Shown here piece by piece: positions 8,147-15,281 of a stretch of 36,534 nt of DNA. Origin of the DNA: Anaeromyxobacter terrae. Lineage in GTDB: Bacteria > Myxococcota > Myxococcia > Myxococcales > Anaeromyxobacteraceae. Both the position numbers and the translations under genes were made by a program. Every line of letters begins with the position of its first letter. The stretch's first letter is position 1. Location: the NCBI RefSeq assembly GCF_022690685.1, contig NZ_JALCYY010000036.1, positions 13,193-49,726 on the forward strand, given 5' to 3'. Below the pieces are notes generated by a model that made no database searches, was not told the origin of the DNA, and saw only the letters and a list, made by a program, of their open reading frames with translations.

Positions 8147-8458
8147 TCAGCGCTCGCAGCGCTCCATGCAGCAGACGAGGTCCTCCAGCGCCGGCTCGGC
8201 GAGCCGGTAGCGCGCGAAGCCGTCCTCGCGCGTCGCGGCGACCAGCCCGAGGCTGCGCAGGATGCGGAGCTGCTGCGAGACGATCGCCTGGCTCGCGCCG
8301 AGACGCTCGGCGAGCGTCGATACGTTCAGCTCCTCCTTGCAGAGCGAGGCCACGATGCGGAGGCGCAGCGGGTGCGCGACCGCCTTCAGCACCTCCGCGA
8401 TCCGGCCCGCGCGGGCAGGGTCGGCTGCGAGGGGCGGCTCTGGACGAGGGCTCGGCAC
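8147..8458 (-). CDS. ArsR/SmtB-family transcriptional regulator
   Basis: 103 residues with one winged helix-turn-helix: VLKAVAHPLRLRIVASLC, then LNVSTLAERLGASQAIVSQQLRILRSLGLV and a wing at ATREDGFARYRL. Cysteines are at 40 (end of the helix before the HTH) and at 96, 97 and 101 in the last helix. The ELCVxDL metal site of ArsR is absent (here SLCKEELNVS). One Cys near position 40 and another in the final helix is the layout of the persulfide sensors SqrR and BigR, so sulfane-sulfur sensing is a reasonable guess. GTG start; no good ribosome-binding site is visible. It is the last gene of the YeeE/cytochrome set, 59 bp after the cytochrome stop. Confidence 0.82.
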   Translation of the reverse strand: MPSPRPEPPLAADPARAGRIAEVLKAVAHPLRLRIVASLCKEELNVSTLAERLGASQAIVSQQLRILRSLGLVAATREDGFARYRLAEPALEDLVCCMERCER

Positions 8459-8517
8459 GGGAGGAGAGGATAGCGCGGACGGGCGACGCGCGCCCGCCCG
8501 CGCCACGGGTCGGGGCC

Positions 8518-9894
8518 CTAGAACTCTTCCTTCTTCTGCTCCTTCTCGTGGAGCCGGTCGAACCAGAGCTCCGCGCTCTTCAGCTTGCGCCGGGCGATCT
8601 CGCCCTTCGAGTAGCCCAGGGCCTCGAAGTCGAGCTGCCCGTTGGCGGTGTGGCAGCGATCGCAGGAGAGCGCCTTCTGCTTCGTCACGAGGTGGCTGTT
8701 CGCGAAGTAGATGGTCTGCCAGCCGGGCACCGGGTCGACCTTCTCGAGGCCGAGGGTCTTCGCGGCGGAGGCGACGCCCGCGAGCGTGTCGCCGCTCGCC
8801 GTCGGCTGGGCGAAGTCCATGGAGAGGAGCTTGCCCGTGCGGCGGTCGTAGTAGGCGCGGCCCTCGTAGATCTTGAACGGCGTGATCTTGCTCTTCGGGT
8901 CGCTGCGGCTGCCCTTCGGGCCGATGAGGTGCGGCTCGTTCCGGACGGTGCCGTTGAACCAGGCGTAGACCGGCTTCGTGCCCGCCGGCTCGCGCTTGAT
9001 CGTGGACGGCTCCCAGAAGCCGGTCGCCGCGTCCTTCGACCACTTCGTGAAGTCCTTCGCCACCGCGCCGCCCGAGGTCGGGATGTGGCAGGTCTGGCAG
9101 GCGATCTTCGCCGTGTGCGCGTCGTAGTCCGCGTCCTTGTGCGGCTTCGCGCCGTGGCAGTCGGCGCAGGCGACGCGGACGCCGTCGTTCGCCCAGTTGT
9201 TCGGGTCGAAGCCGGTCGGGATCTTGTGGTCCTTCGCCTTGTGGCAGTCGGCGCAGGTCATGCCCTTCGCGGCGTGCGCGTCGTGCTCGGCGTCGAACGC
9301 GAAGCCGCGCTTGATGAGCGTGCCGCCGCCCGCCGTCTCGTGGCAGGTCATGCAGGCCTTGACGGTGGGCTTGCCGACCGCGAGGGCCGCCTCGACGCTC
9401 CGGTCCTGCCCGATCGCCACCTTCCCGTCGGGAGTCTTGTACGGCTTGCGCTTCGAGTAGTCGTACTTGGCGGAGTGGCAGACGAGGCAGTCGATGGCCG
9501 CCTCGGCCTCCGCGCCGCTCGAGCCGACGCCGGCGAGGTGGTTCCCGGGGTGGCAGGAGTTGCACCCCGTGAGCTTCGTCTTGCCGAGCGCGTTCTGCGG
9601 GATCTCCTTGAGATCGTTCACGACGTCGTTGCCGTTGCAGAACGTGTAGATGCGGTTCTTCATCCCGTATTCCTGCCGGGGATCGAGGTTGTCCACGTTC
9701 GTCACCCTGGAGGCGTGCTTCCAGTGGACGGTCCCGAGGAACGCCTTCGCCGTGCCGGGGTGGCACTCCTCGCAGGTCTGGGGGCCCTGGTAGCCCTTCT
9801 CGCGGATGACGTCGTTCCCGGGGTGCTCGGCGGCGAGCGCGGGCGCGGCGGCGAGGGCCACGACGAGCGCGAGGGTGCGGGGCAGGATGCGCAT
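8518..9894 (-). CDS. Periplasmic octahaem c-type cytochrome (tetrathionate reductase-like)
   Basis: 458 residues with a Sec signal peptide (RILPRTLALVVALAAAPALA, cleavage near 21-22). Eight CxxCH haem sites lie at 41-45, 111-115, 136-140, 181-185, 214-218, 243-247, 266-270 and 411-415; several have partner His residues between them (HWKHAS after the first). A long haem-free stretch (271-410) separates sites 7 and 8. Eight haems, the length and the TVHWKH pattern resemble the octahaem tetrathionate reductase (OTR) family, which can also reduce nitrite and hydroxylamine in vitro. Substrate is inferred, and an electron-transfer role is equally possible. ATG start with GGAG seven bases upstream. 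It lies between a small secreted protein and arsR, downstream of YeeE-type transporters. Confidence 0.85.
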   Translation of the reverse strand: MRILPRTLALVVALAAAPALAAEHPGNDVIREKGYQGPQTCEECHPGTAKAFLGTVHWKHASRVTNVDNLDPRQEYGMKNRIYTFCNGNDVVNDLKEIPQNALGKTKLTGCNSCHPGNHLAGVGSSGAEAEAAIDCLVCHSAKYDYSKRKPYKTPDGKVAIGQDRSVEAALAVGKPTVKACMTCHETAGGGTLIKRGFAFDAEHDAHAAKGMTCADCHKAKDHKIPTGFDPNNWANDGVRVACADCHGAKPHKDADYDAHTAKIACQTCHIPTSGGAVAKDFTKWSKDAATGFWEPSTIKREPAGTKPVYAWFNGTVRNEPHLIGPKGSRSDPKSKITPFKIYEGRAYYDRRTGKLLSMDFAQPTASGDTLAGVASAAKTLGLEKVDPVPGWQTIYFANSHLVTKQKALSCDRCHTANGQLDFEALGYSKGEIARRKLKSAELWFDRLHEKEQKKEEF

Positions 9895-9921
9895 TTTCAC
9901 TCTCCGTTTTAGCGTGTGACC

Positions 9922-9964
9922 GAGAAAAAGGGCTGCAGCGCCGGTGATCGCGCGCCGCAGCCCT
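9922..9964 (-). terminator. Intrinsic terminator between small secreted protein and cytochrome
   Basis: Read on the minus strand, AGGGCTGC (9964-9957) pairs perfectly with GCAGCCCT (9936-9929) and is followed by TTTTCTCG. This is the clearest stem plus T-tract terminator in the window. It starts 31 bases after the stop of the small gene and ends about 28 bases before the cytochrome start, leaving little room for a separate cytochrome promoter. Partial read-through is therefore likely. Confidence 0.75.
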
Positions 9965-9994
9965 GCTCCGGCCCTGGAGGGAGCCAGAGCTTTG

Positions 9995-10300
9995 CTAGCA
10001 GCCACCGGCCTTCTTGAAGAAGGTGGAGTGGTTCTTCCCGTCCTTCTTCTCGTACTTGGCCTTGATCTCGTCGCCGACGCCGATCCGCTTGTCCTTGAAC
10101 TTGTCGAGCGTGACGGTGTCGTCGACGAGCAGATCGACGAGCGTGCCGCTCTTCGTGTCCTTGAGCGTCGCCGTCGCGGACGCGCCGGCGAGGTCGATCT
10201 TCGTCACCGTGCCGAGCATCTTCTCCTCGGCCTGCGCAGGGTTCGCGGTCGCGAGGGTGAAGACGACGGCGAGGGTGAGCGCGGACAGGATCTTCTTCAT
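9995..10300 (-). CDS. Small secreted protein with C-terminal Gly-Gly-Cys
   Basis: 101 residues with a Sec signal peptide (KKILSALTLAVVFTLATANPAQA) and a Lys-rich, beta-rich mature part of about 77 residues (TVTKIDLAGASATATLKD, VDDTVTLDKFKDKRIGVGDEIKAKYEKKDGK) ending KKAGGC. The pattern resembles small OB/SH3-like periplasmic proteins found near multihaem cytochromes, but I cannot name a family. The single Cys is the last residue. ATG start with GGAG upstream. It sits between the YeeE pair and the cytochrome and is followed by an intrinsic terminator, so it may be made in excess of the cytochrome. Confidence 0.8.
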   Translation of the reverse strand: MKKILSALTLAVVFTLATANPAQAEEKMLGTVTKIDLAGASATATLKDTKSGTLVDLLVDDTVTLDKFKDKRIGVGDEIKAKYEKKDGKNHSTFFKKAGGC

Positions 10301-10340
10301 CTTGCTTCTCCTTGTGTCGACTGCGGGGTGAGCGGCGGGA

Positions 10341-11054
10341 TCAGGGCGCCGCCGAGGTGCCGGTCGGGAGCGCGAGCATCGCGACGCCGGCGAGGGCGAC
10401 CGCGACCAACCCGACGAAGATCCACTTCCTCGCGGCGCCGGTGGGCGCGACGGCCTCGGCCGCACCGGCCACCATCCGCTCGATGCGCTCGCCCGCGAGG
10501 AAGGCCGCGATGGCGATCGCGACGACGAACGCGGCGACGATCGGCGCCGGGAGCCCGAGCCAGGCCGACAGCGACAGGGCGCCGAGCTTGCCCGAGTTCG
10601 GGAACGCGCCGAGCGCCGGCTCGACGTGCGCGTACACGAGGCCGCCCGCGACCACGCCGAGGACCGTCGAGACGCCGTCGAGCTTCCCGGAGGCGGTCGC
10701 GACGAGCGAAGTGCCGGGGCAGTAGCCGGACATCACGAAGCCGGCGCCGAGCAAGAGGCCGCCCACGATCATCGGCCAGAGGTAGGTCGGGTAGTTGAAC
10801 TGGATGGCGGCGAGGTCCACCACGCCGGCGGACGACAGCACGACCAGCCCGAGCATCGCGGTCACGATCGCCGTGAACATGACCTTGAGGACGGTGAAGT
10901 CGTACCCGTAGAACTGCCCGACGAGCTTCTGGGCGCGCCCGAAGCCGGAGCGCTCGAGCACGAACCCGAACCCGATCCCGACCACGACCGCGACGGCCAT
11001 GCCGAGGGCGCGGCGCTCGTCGGAGAGCGCCTCGATGGGGAAGATCGTCGTCAT
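10341..11054 (-). CDS. YeeE/YedE-family transporter (DUF6691-like half)
   Basis: 237 residues, about seven hydrophobic segments, with the family signature VMSGYCPGTSLVATASGK (Cys in a SGYCPGTS loop). YeeE/YedE proteins (TsuA in one studied case) carry thiosulfate or related sulfur species across the inner membrane through conserved cysteines. ATG start overlapping the stop of the upstream YeeE gene by four bases (ATGA), so the pair is co-translated and probably forms one transporter from two half-proteins. The last 30 residues add a further hydrophobic helix. Substrate is inferred from family only. Confidence 0.85.
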   Translation of the reverse strand: MTTIFPIEALSDERRALGMAVAVVVGIGFGFVLERSGFGRAQKLVGQFYGYDFTVLKVMFTAIVTAMLGLVVLSSAGVVDLAAIQFNYPTYLWPMIVGGLLLGAGFVMSGYCPGTSLVATASGKLDGVSTVLGVVAGGLVYAHVEPALGAFPNSGKLGALSLSAWLGLPAPIVAAFVVAIAIAAFLAGERIERMVAGAAEAVAPTGAARKWIFVGLVAVALAGVAMLALPTGTSAAP

Positions 11055-11566
11055 CGCCACTGCCTCCTCAGGAAGTAGGCGACCGCGTAGCCGCCCGCGA
11101 ACACCGACAGCATGAAGGCCCACGAGCCGACCGACATCGCCGCGCCGCCCGAGAGCGCCTGGCCGGAGGTGCAGCCGCGCGACAGCTTCGCGGCGAAGCC
11201 CATGACGACGCCGCCCGCGATCGCGAAGCCGATCCGGCGCGCGCTCGAGAAGGTCGGGCCCTTCAGCACCTCACGGGAGAAGCGCCCCGACGTGATCGCG
11301 CCGAGGACGCCGCCGATGAGGACGCCGACCACCTCGAACACGAGCCAGTCGTCGAGTGGATGGCCGTCCTCGAGAACGGCGGCGATGGCCGGGACGCGCT
11401 CGGCGTGCGAGGGCGCGAGGCCGGAGACCGCCCACACGCCGAGCCGGTACGTCGCGCCCGAGGCGCCGAGCCCCTTCCCCATGAGCAGGAAGGTCACGAG
11501 CAGCACCAGGCCGAGCGCCACGCCGCCCGCGTATGGGTTCCAGAACTTGCTGGGGTTCCTCTCCAT
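11051..11566 (-). CDS. YeeE/YedE-family transporter (first half)
   Basis: 171 residues with about four membrane segments and the signature AAKLSRGCTSGQALSGGAAMSVGSW, whose Cys matches the substrate-path cysteine of YeeE/YedE sulfur transporters. The ATG at 11566 is preceded by GGAGG five bases upstream; a GTG four codons earlier overlaps that site and is less likely. It is the first gene of the minus-strand set running to the arsR-like gene. Together with its partner it likely imports thiosulfate or a related compound. Confidence 0.85.
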   Translation of the reverse strand: MERNPSKFWNPYAGGVALGLVLLVTFLLMGKGLGASGATYRLGVWAVSGLAPSHAERVPAIAAVLEDGHPLDDWLVFEVVGVLIGGVLGAITSGRFSREVLKGPTFSSARRIGFAIAGGVVMGFAAKLSRGCTSGQALSGGAAMSVGSWAFMLSVFAGGYAVAYFLRRQWR

Positions 11567-11630
11567 CCGTTCCTCCACTGCGTCACGCGGCGGCCCTCGG
11601 GACCGCCGCGGAGTTCGAGCTCACGCGAGG

Positions 11631-11663
11631 GAGAGAGCCCACGCCTCCCCAAAGGGTTCTCTC
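11631..11663 (-). other. Leader hairpin upstream of the YeeE operon
   Basis: GAGAGAGCCC (11631-11640) and GGGTTCTCTC (11654-11663) pair with one G-T mismatch around a 13-base loop, about 65 bp upstream of the first YeeE start. It may be an RNA leader structure or an operator. Confidence 0.3.
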
Positions 11664-11818
11664 TCGACCGACCGGGAAGCACCTGCCACCGCCCGGCAGC
11701 CCCCGTCGACGCACGTTCCCAGCGCGGGCGGGCCGTGCGATGCGGGGCAGCGATGGAGGCGAGACGCCCCGCGGCCTCGCGCCGGAGATCCCGCCGTGTC
11801 GGCGGCCTTACCGTCATC

Positions 11819-11840
11819 TAGCGACATTGCTATTTCGCTA
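11819..11840. promoter_or_regulatory. AT-rich inverted repeat, candidate operator
   Basis: TAGCGA (11819-11824) and TCGCTA (11835-11840) flank CATTGCTATT in the only clearly AT-rich patch of this region. Size and symmetry suit a dimeric winged-helix repressor such as the ArsR-family protein of this operon. It is 253 bp from the YeeE start, so it would lie at a distant promoter or serve another gene. Confidence 0.3.
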
Positions 11841-12023
11841 TGCACACGGCGGACCGACCTCCTGCGATCGCGTGGTTACGGCACATTCTCGCGGTTTCCG
11901 GGGCGCCGGCGGTGCGCAAGGCGTGCGCGCGCACGGGGAGCCAGCGCAAAACGATCCGGCGGGCGAAGGCGGAGCGATCTGCCGGGCGGTAGCCGCCCCG
12001 GCGCACGACGGCACAGGCCACGC

Positions 12024-12040
12024 CTTGACTTCTAGTGAAG
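12024..12040. promoter_or_regulatory. Inverted repeat upstream of sensor kinase gene
   Basis: CTTGACT (12024-12030) and AGTGAAG (12034-12040) match at six of seven positions around TCT. It contains TTGACT, a -35-like hexamer, 77 bp before the kinase start, but no -10 match follows at the normal distance. Confidence 0.25.
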
Positions 12041-12106
12041 CCTGGCCGAGCCCGAGCCCGTCCGGGCGAGATGACAACGTCCCGTCGCGCGGATTAGAGA
12101 GTCGGA

Positions 12107-13453
12107 GTGCCCCCCGGCCCCATCCAGCGCGCGGGCGAGCCCGGATGGAAGGACCCAGAGCCTCCCCGCGCCTCCCGCTGGCGGGGGCGCCTGCCCTGGT
12201 CGCCCGGCCGCATCGTGGCGATGTACGCGCTGCTCGCCGCGCTCTGGATCGAGCTGTCCGATCGTGCGGTCGAGATGCTGATCGGCGATCACGCCGGGAC
12301 GACGATCCAGACCGTGAAGGGCATCGGGTTCGTGGCAGTCACCTCGGTGATGCTGTACGCGCTCATCGGGCGCCGCGAGCGCGGCCTGCGCTCGCGCGGC
12401 GCCGAGATCCGCGCGACCATCGAGAGCATGGCGGACGCGGTGCTCGTGGTGGACGCGGACACGCGGATCGTGGAGGCGAACCAGGCCGCCGCCGAGCTCC
12501 TCTGCGTCGGCAGCCGCGAGGCGCTGCTCATGCCGCTCGCCGCGTGGGGACGCCGCTTCCAGCTGCGCTACCTCGACGGCACGCCGGTCCCCTTCGAGCG
12601 CTTCGCGACGGTCCGCGCGCTCGCCGGCGCGCGCGTCCCCGCGTACGACGCGATCATCCGGGCCGACGACGGGCGCGACGTGTTCCTCTCCGTCACCGCC
12701 TCCCCGGTCCTCGTCCCCGGCGGCGGGACCGAGCTCGCCGTCACGGTGCTGCGCGACGTCTCGCCGGCGCGCCGGCTCGACGAGCTACGGGACGAGTTCC
12801 TGTCCACCGCCGCGCACGAGTTCAAGACCCCACTCGCCGTCATCAAGGCGTACGCCCAGCTCCTCCAGAAGCGCGATCCCGGGGAGGCGCAGGCGCTCGT
12901 CGTCATCCAGCGGCAGGTGGAACGGCTGAACCGGCTCGTCCAGCACCTCCTCGACACGACGCGCCTCCGGCTCGACGCACGCGAGGGGCATCTCCAGCGG
13001 TTCGACCTCGGCTCGCTCGCCGGCGAGGTCGTCGCCCGCATGCGAGCCTCCGCGCCGGCCCACGCCCTCTCGGTCGCGTCCGTCCCGGCGCAGGTGATCG
13101 CCGACCGCGACCGGCTCGCCCGCGTGATCACGAGCCTCGTCGACAACGCCGTCCGCTTCTCTCCAGGTGGCGGCACGGTCTCGGCGCGCGTGGAGTCGCG
13201 AGACGGCGAGGCGATCTTCTCGGTGGAGGACCACGGCCTCGGCATCCCGCCGGAGCGCCAGGCGCGGATCTTCGAGCGCTACTACCGCGCTCACGCCGGC
13301 ACGCCCCAGGACTACGGCGGGCTCGGCCTGGGGCTCGACATGAGCCGGGAGATCGTGGCCCTCCACGGCGGACGGATGTGGTTCGAGAGCGCGCCCGGCC
13401 ACGGCTCCACGTTCCACTTCAGCGTCCCGCTCGCCGGGGAGGGCTCCGCATGA
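12107..13453 (+). CDS. Membrane PAS sensor histidine kinase
   Basis: 448 residues. Two membrane helices (about 36-52 and 70-88) separated by a very short loop, then a PAS domain (about 100-215), a HisKA dimerisation domain with the phosphoacceptor in HEFKTP (His237), and a HATPase_c domain with the N-box (SLVDNAVRFSPGGG), VEDHGLGIP and GGLGLGLDMSREIV boxes. The N-terminal two-helix unit has almost no extracytoplasmic part, so the signal is probably membrane or cytoplasmic via PAS. GTG start; an internal ATG near residue 39 would remove part of helix 1. The stop overlaps the response regulator start by four bases, so the two are a coupled pair. Confidence 0.9.
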   Translation: MPPGPIQRAGEPGWKDPEPPRASRWRGRLPWSPGRIVAMYALLAALWIELSDRAVEMLIGDHAGTTIQTVKGIGFVAVTSVMLYALIGRRERGLRSRGAEIRATIESMADAVLVVDADTRIVEANQAAAELLCVGSREALLMPLAAWGRRFQLRYLDGTPVPFERFATVRALAGARVPAYDAIIRADDGRDVFLSVTASPVLVPGGGTELAVTVLRDVSPARRLDELRDEFLSTAAHEFKTPLAVIKAYAQLLQKRDPGEAQALVVIQRQVERLNRLVQHLLDTTRLRLDAREGHLQRFDLGSLAGEVVARMRASAPAHALSVASVPAQVIADRDRLARVITSLVDNAVRFSPGGGTVSARVESRDGEAIFSVEDHGLGIPPERQARIFERYYRAHAGTPQDYGGLGLGLDMSREIVALHGGRMWFESAPGHGSTFHFSVPLAGEGSA

Positions 13454-13836
13454 CCGAGCGCAGCGTGCTCGTCGTCGAGGACGATCCGGACCTCCTCGCG
13501 CTGCTCGAGATGATCCTCCAGGACGCCGGCCACACGGTGCGCACGGCGCAGGAGGGCGGAGCGGCGCTCGCCCGCGTCGCCGAGGAGATGCCGGGCGTGA
13601 TCCTCCTCGACATGCGGATGCCGGGGATGAACGGCTGGGAGTTCGCGCGCGAGTTCCGCGCCCGCTACGGGCGGGCGTGCCCCATCATCGTCGTCACCGC
13701 CGCCGAGAACGCGCGGGGCCGCGCCGAGGAGATCGGCGCGGAGGGGTGGCTGTCGAAGCCCTTCGAGCTCGAGGAGGTCCTCGCGACCGTCGCGCGGCAC
13801 CTCTCCTCGGCCGAGGCGCCGCCGGCCACGCACTGA
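13450..13836 (+). CDS. Single-domain response regulator
   Basis: 128 residues made only of a receiver domain. Acidic pocket D11/D12, phosphoacceptor D54 in VILLDMRMPG, Thr83 and Lys103 (LSKPF) are all present. With no output domain it must act through protein contact or pass phosphate on, for example to another kinase or a motility/diguanylate system. ATGA overlap with the kinase gene makes that kinase its likely partner. A perfect palindrome follows the stop. Confidence 0.92.
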   Translation: MTERSVLVVEDDPDLLALLEMILQDAGHTVRTAQEGGAALARVAEEMPGVILLDMRMPGMNGWEFAREFRARYGRACPIIVVTAAENARGRAEEIGAEGWLSKPFELEEVLATVARHLSSAEAPPATH

Positions 13837-13850
13837 GGGCTCGCGAGCCC
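13837..13850. terminator. Palindrome between convergent genes
   Basis: GGGCTCGCGAGCCC is a perfect 14-bp palindrome starting at the first base after the response regulator stop, and 22 bp from the end of the convergent gene. It can form a short GC hairpin in either transcript. Confidence 0.5.
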
Positions 13851-13871
13851 TCCGCGAACGCACCGCGGGCG

Positions 13872-15038
13872 CTACGGGAAGAGCGTGAACCGCACGCCTC
13901 CCTCGAAGAGCGGCTGGAAGCCGCGGTCGCTGATCGACCGGCGCGGCAGGCCCTCCTCCTCGACGCGCGAGTACGTGGTCCACGACACGCCGCCGTAGAG
14001 ACCGACTCCGAACACCGGGTTCGAGCGGAGATCGACGCCGCCCATGAGGCGCAGCATCTCGTGACCGGTGTAGGAGACGAGCTCGCGGCTGTCGCCGTTC
14101 GACGTCGTCACGTTCGCCGCCGCGAAGCCGGTGCCCACGGCCAGCCACTTCCCGACCGGCGAGTTGGCGCCCCACGTGTGCCTGAGGAGCACGCCGAACT
14201 TGACCGTCGAGGACATGCAGTCGAGCCCCGCCGCGGAGCACGCGCTCCGGTACGGATTGCCGGCGTCGCCCACGCCGACGTCGAGGTACAGGCCGAGACC
14301 GATGGCGGGCGTGATGCGCGCGCCGCCCTCGAACCAGAGGTCGAGCTGCCCCTCGAGCACGTCGCCCGTGCTGACGCCATCGCCCATGTCGCCGCCGAAG
14401 CCGATTCCTCCCAGGCCGAAGGAGGCGTACACGGGCAGGATGGGCGCGAAGCCTCCCTGCGCGCGCGCCTGTGCGGGGGGCGCGTACGGCGGCGGGCCGG
14501 CGTACGGCGGGCCCGCGGGCGGCGGAGGACGGCGCGCCGGCGGAGGGCGCGGAGAGGGCTCGCGGCGCACGCGCACCGTGCCGTCCGCGTACGCGATGCG
14601 CGCGATCTGTTCCGCGGGGATGCGCCGGGTGGTCCCGTCGGGCACCAGGATCGTCACCCCTTCGGACACCTCCTCGATGACGCGCCCGCGGACGCGCCCG
14701 CCGGTCACGAGGAACACGGTGTCGAGCGGCCCCTGCACGACAGGCGCGGCGCCCCTCGATTCCTGCGGCGCCGTGGGCGCGGCTCCAGGCTGCGCCGGCG
14801 GCGGCCCCGCCGGCGGGGGCCCCGCGGGGCTCGCCTGCGGGGCGCCGCTGCCGCGCTCGATCCGCGTGATGGCGTCCGGATCGAAGCGCCTCAGCGTCCC
14901 GTCCTCGAGCTGGATCGTGACGCCCGTCGTCGGGCTCTCCTCGACGATGGTGCCGGTGACCCGGGTTCCGTCCTTGATGATCACCGTGTCTTGCGCCGGC
15001 GCGGCGGCGAGGGCCGCGGCGAGCAGGATCGCGAGCAT
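13872..15038 (-). CDS. Outer-membrane beta-barrel protein with duplicated N-terminal domain
   Basis: 388 residues with a signal peptide (LAILLAAALAAAPAQ). Two copies of a 45-residue unit follow: DTVIIKDGTRVTGTIVEE to DPDAITRIE (about 16-60) and DTVFLVTGGRVRGRVIEE to PAEQIARIAY (about 105-150). Each ends in an ITRIE/IARIA strand and resembles a small beta-sandwich repeat. Pro-rich linkers separate the copies and precede a C-terminal domain (about 195-388) rich in alternating Gly/aromatic strands and ending FTLFP, a beta-barrel-like C-terminus. Function unknown. The second ATG (15038) is preferred because GGAGG lies six bases before it; the first ATG at 15044 abuts it. Two Cys near CSAAGLDC may form a disulfide. 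Confidence 0.75.
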   Translation of the reverse strand: MLAILLAAALAAAPAQDTVIIKDGTRVTGTIVEESPTTGVTIQLEDGTLRRFDPDAITRIERGSGAPQASPAGPPPAGPPPAQPGAAPTAPQESRGAAPVVQGPLDTVFLVTGGRVRGRVIEEVSEGVTILVPDGTTRRIPAEQIARIAYADGTVRVRREPSPRPPPARRPPPPAGPPYAGPPPYAPPAQARAQGGFAPILPVYASFGLGGIGFGGDMGDGVSTGDVLEGQLDLWFEGGARITPAIGLGLYLDVGVGDAGNPYRSACSAAGLDCMSSTVKFGVLLRHTWGANSPVGKWLAVGTGFAAANVTTSNGDSRELVSYTGHEMLRLMGGVDLRSNPVFGVGLYGGVSWTTYSRVEEEGLPRRSISDRGFQPLFEGGVRFTLFP

Positions 15039-15168
15039 GTTCATCCTCCGGCCGGACGTCGTCGTCCGTCCCTTCCGAGCGCACTAGCGACAAGCGTGCC
15101 GGCCCCCGCGGGCTGCCACACCCTGCCGCCGGGTCCCGTGCCGCGCCGCGACATCACGGGCGTTTCCT

Positions 15169-15195
15169 CGTCCGGGCCCGCTCCGCCCGGGGACG
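15169..15195 (-). terminator. Bulged hairpin after LOG-family gene
   Basis: CGTCCGGGC (15169-15177) and GCCCGGGGACG (15185-15195) pair apart from a two-base bulge. It lies in the 243-bp gap between the LOG gene and the barrel gene, which holds no gene of its own. It may end the LOG transcript. Confidence 0.35.
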
Positions 15196-15281
15196 GGCCG
15201 ACCGCCCGCCCGCTCACGCCTACCCCCTGCCCCTGTGGGCGGACGGCTCGCGTGTCGCAACGGATTCACGCCTCGCGGCGG

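Larger units (their letters stand above)
11567..12106. other. 540-bp divergent intergenic region, YeeE operon / sensor kinase
   Basis: No convincing gene is present; short open frames in several registers have no recognisable content. The region must hold promoters for the leftward YeeE operon and the rightward kinase gene. Candidate elements are a hairpin (11631-11663), an AT-rich inverted repeat (11819-11840) and a second inverted repeat (12024-12040), listed separately. The AT content rises clearly around 11806-11850. Confidence 0.5.

Noticed and set aside
8548..9912. 454-codon plus-strand frame opposite the cytochrome gene
   Set aside because: Antisense to the eight-haem protein, with no recognisable motif and biased composition.
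11560..11580. GTG at 11578 as the YeeE start
   Set aside because: It overlaps the GGAGG that serves the ATG at 11566.
11621..12077. Several small open frames in the YeeE/kinase intergenic region
   Set aside because: None has a ribosome-binding site together with recognisable sequence, and they overlap each other in several frames.
11533..13836. Long plus-strand frame starting in the intergenic region and ending at the response regulator stop
   Set aside because: Its upstream part is Arg/Pro-rich noise and overlaps the kinase gene in another frame; only the last 128 codons are real.
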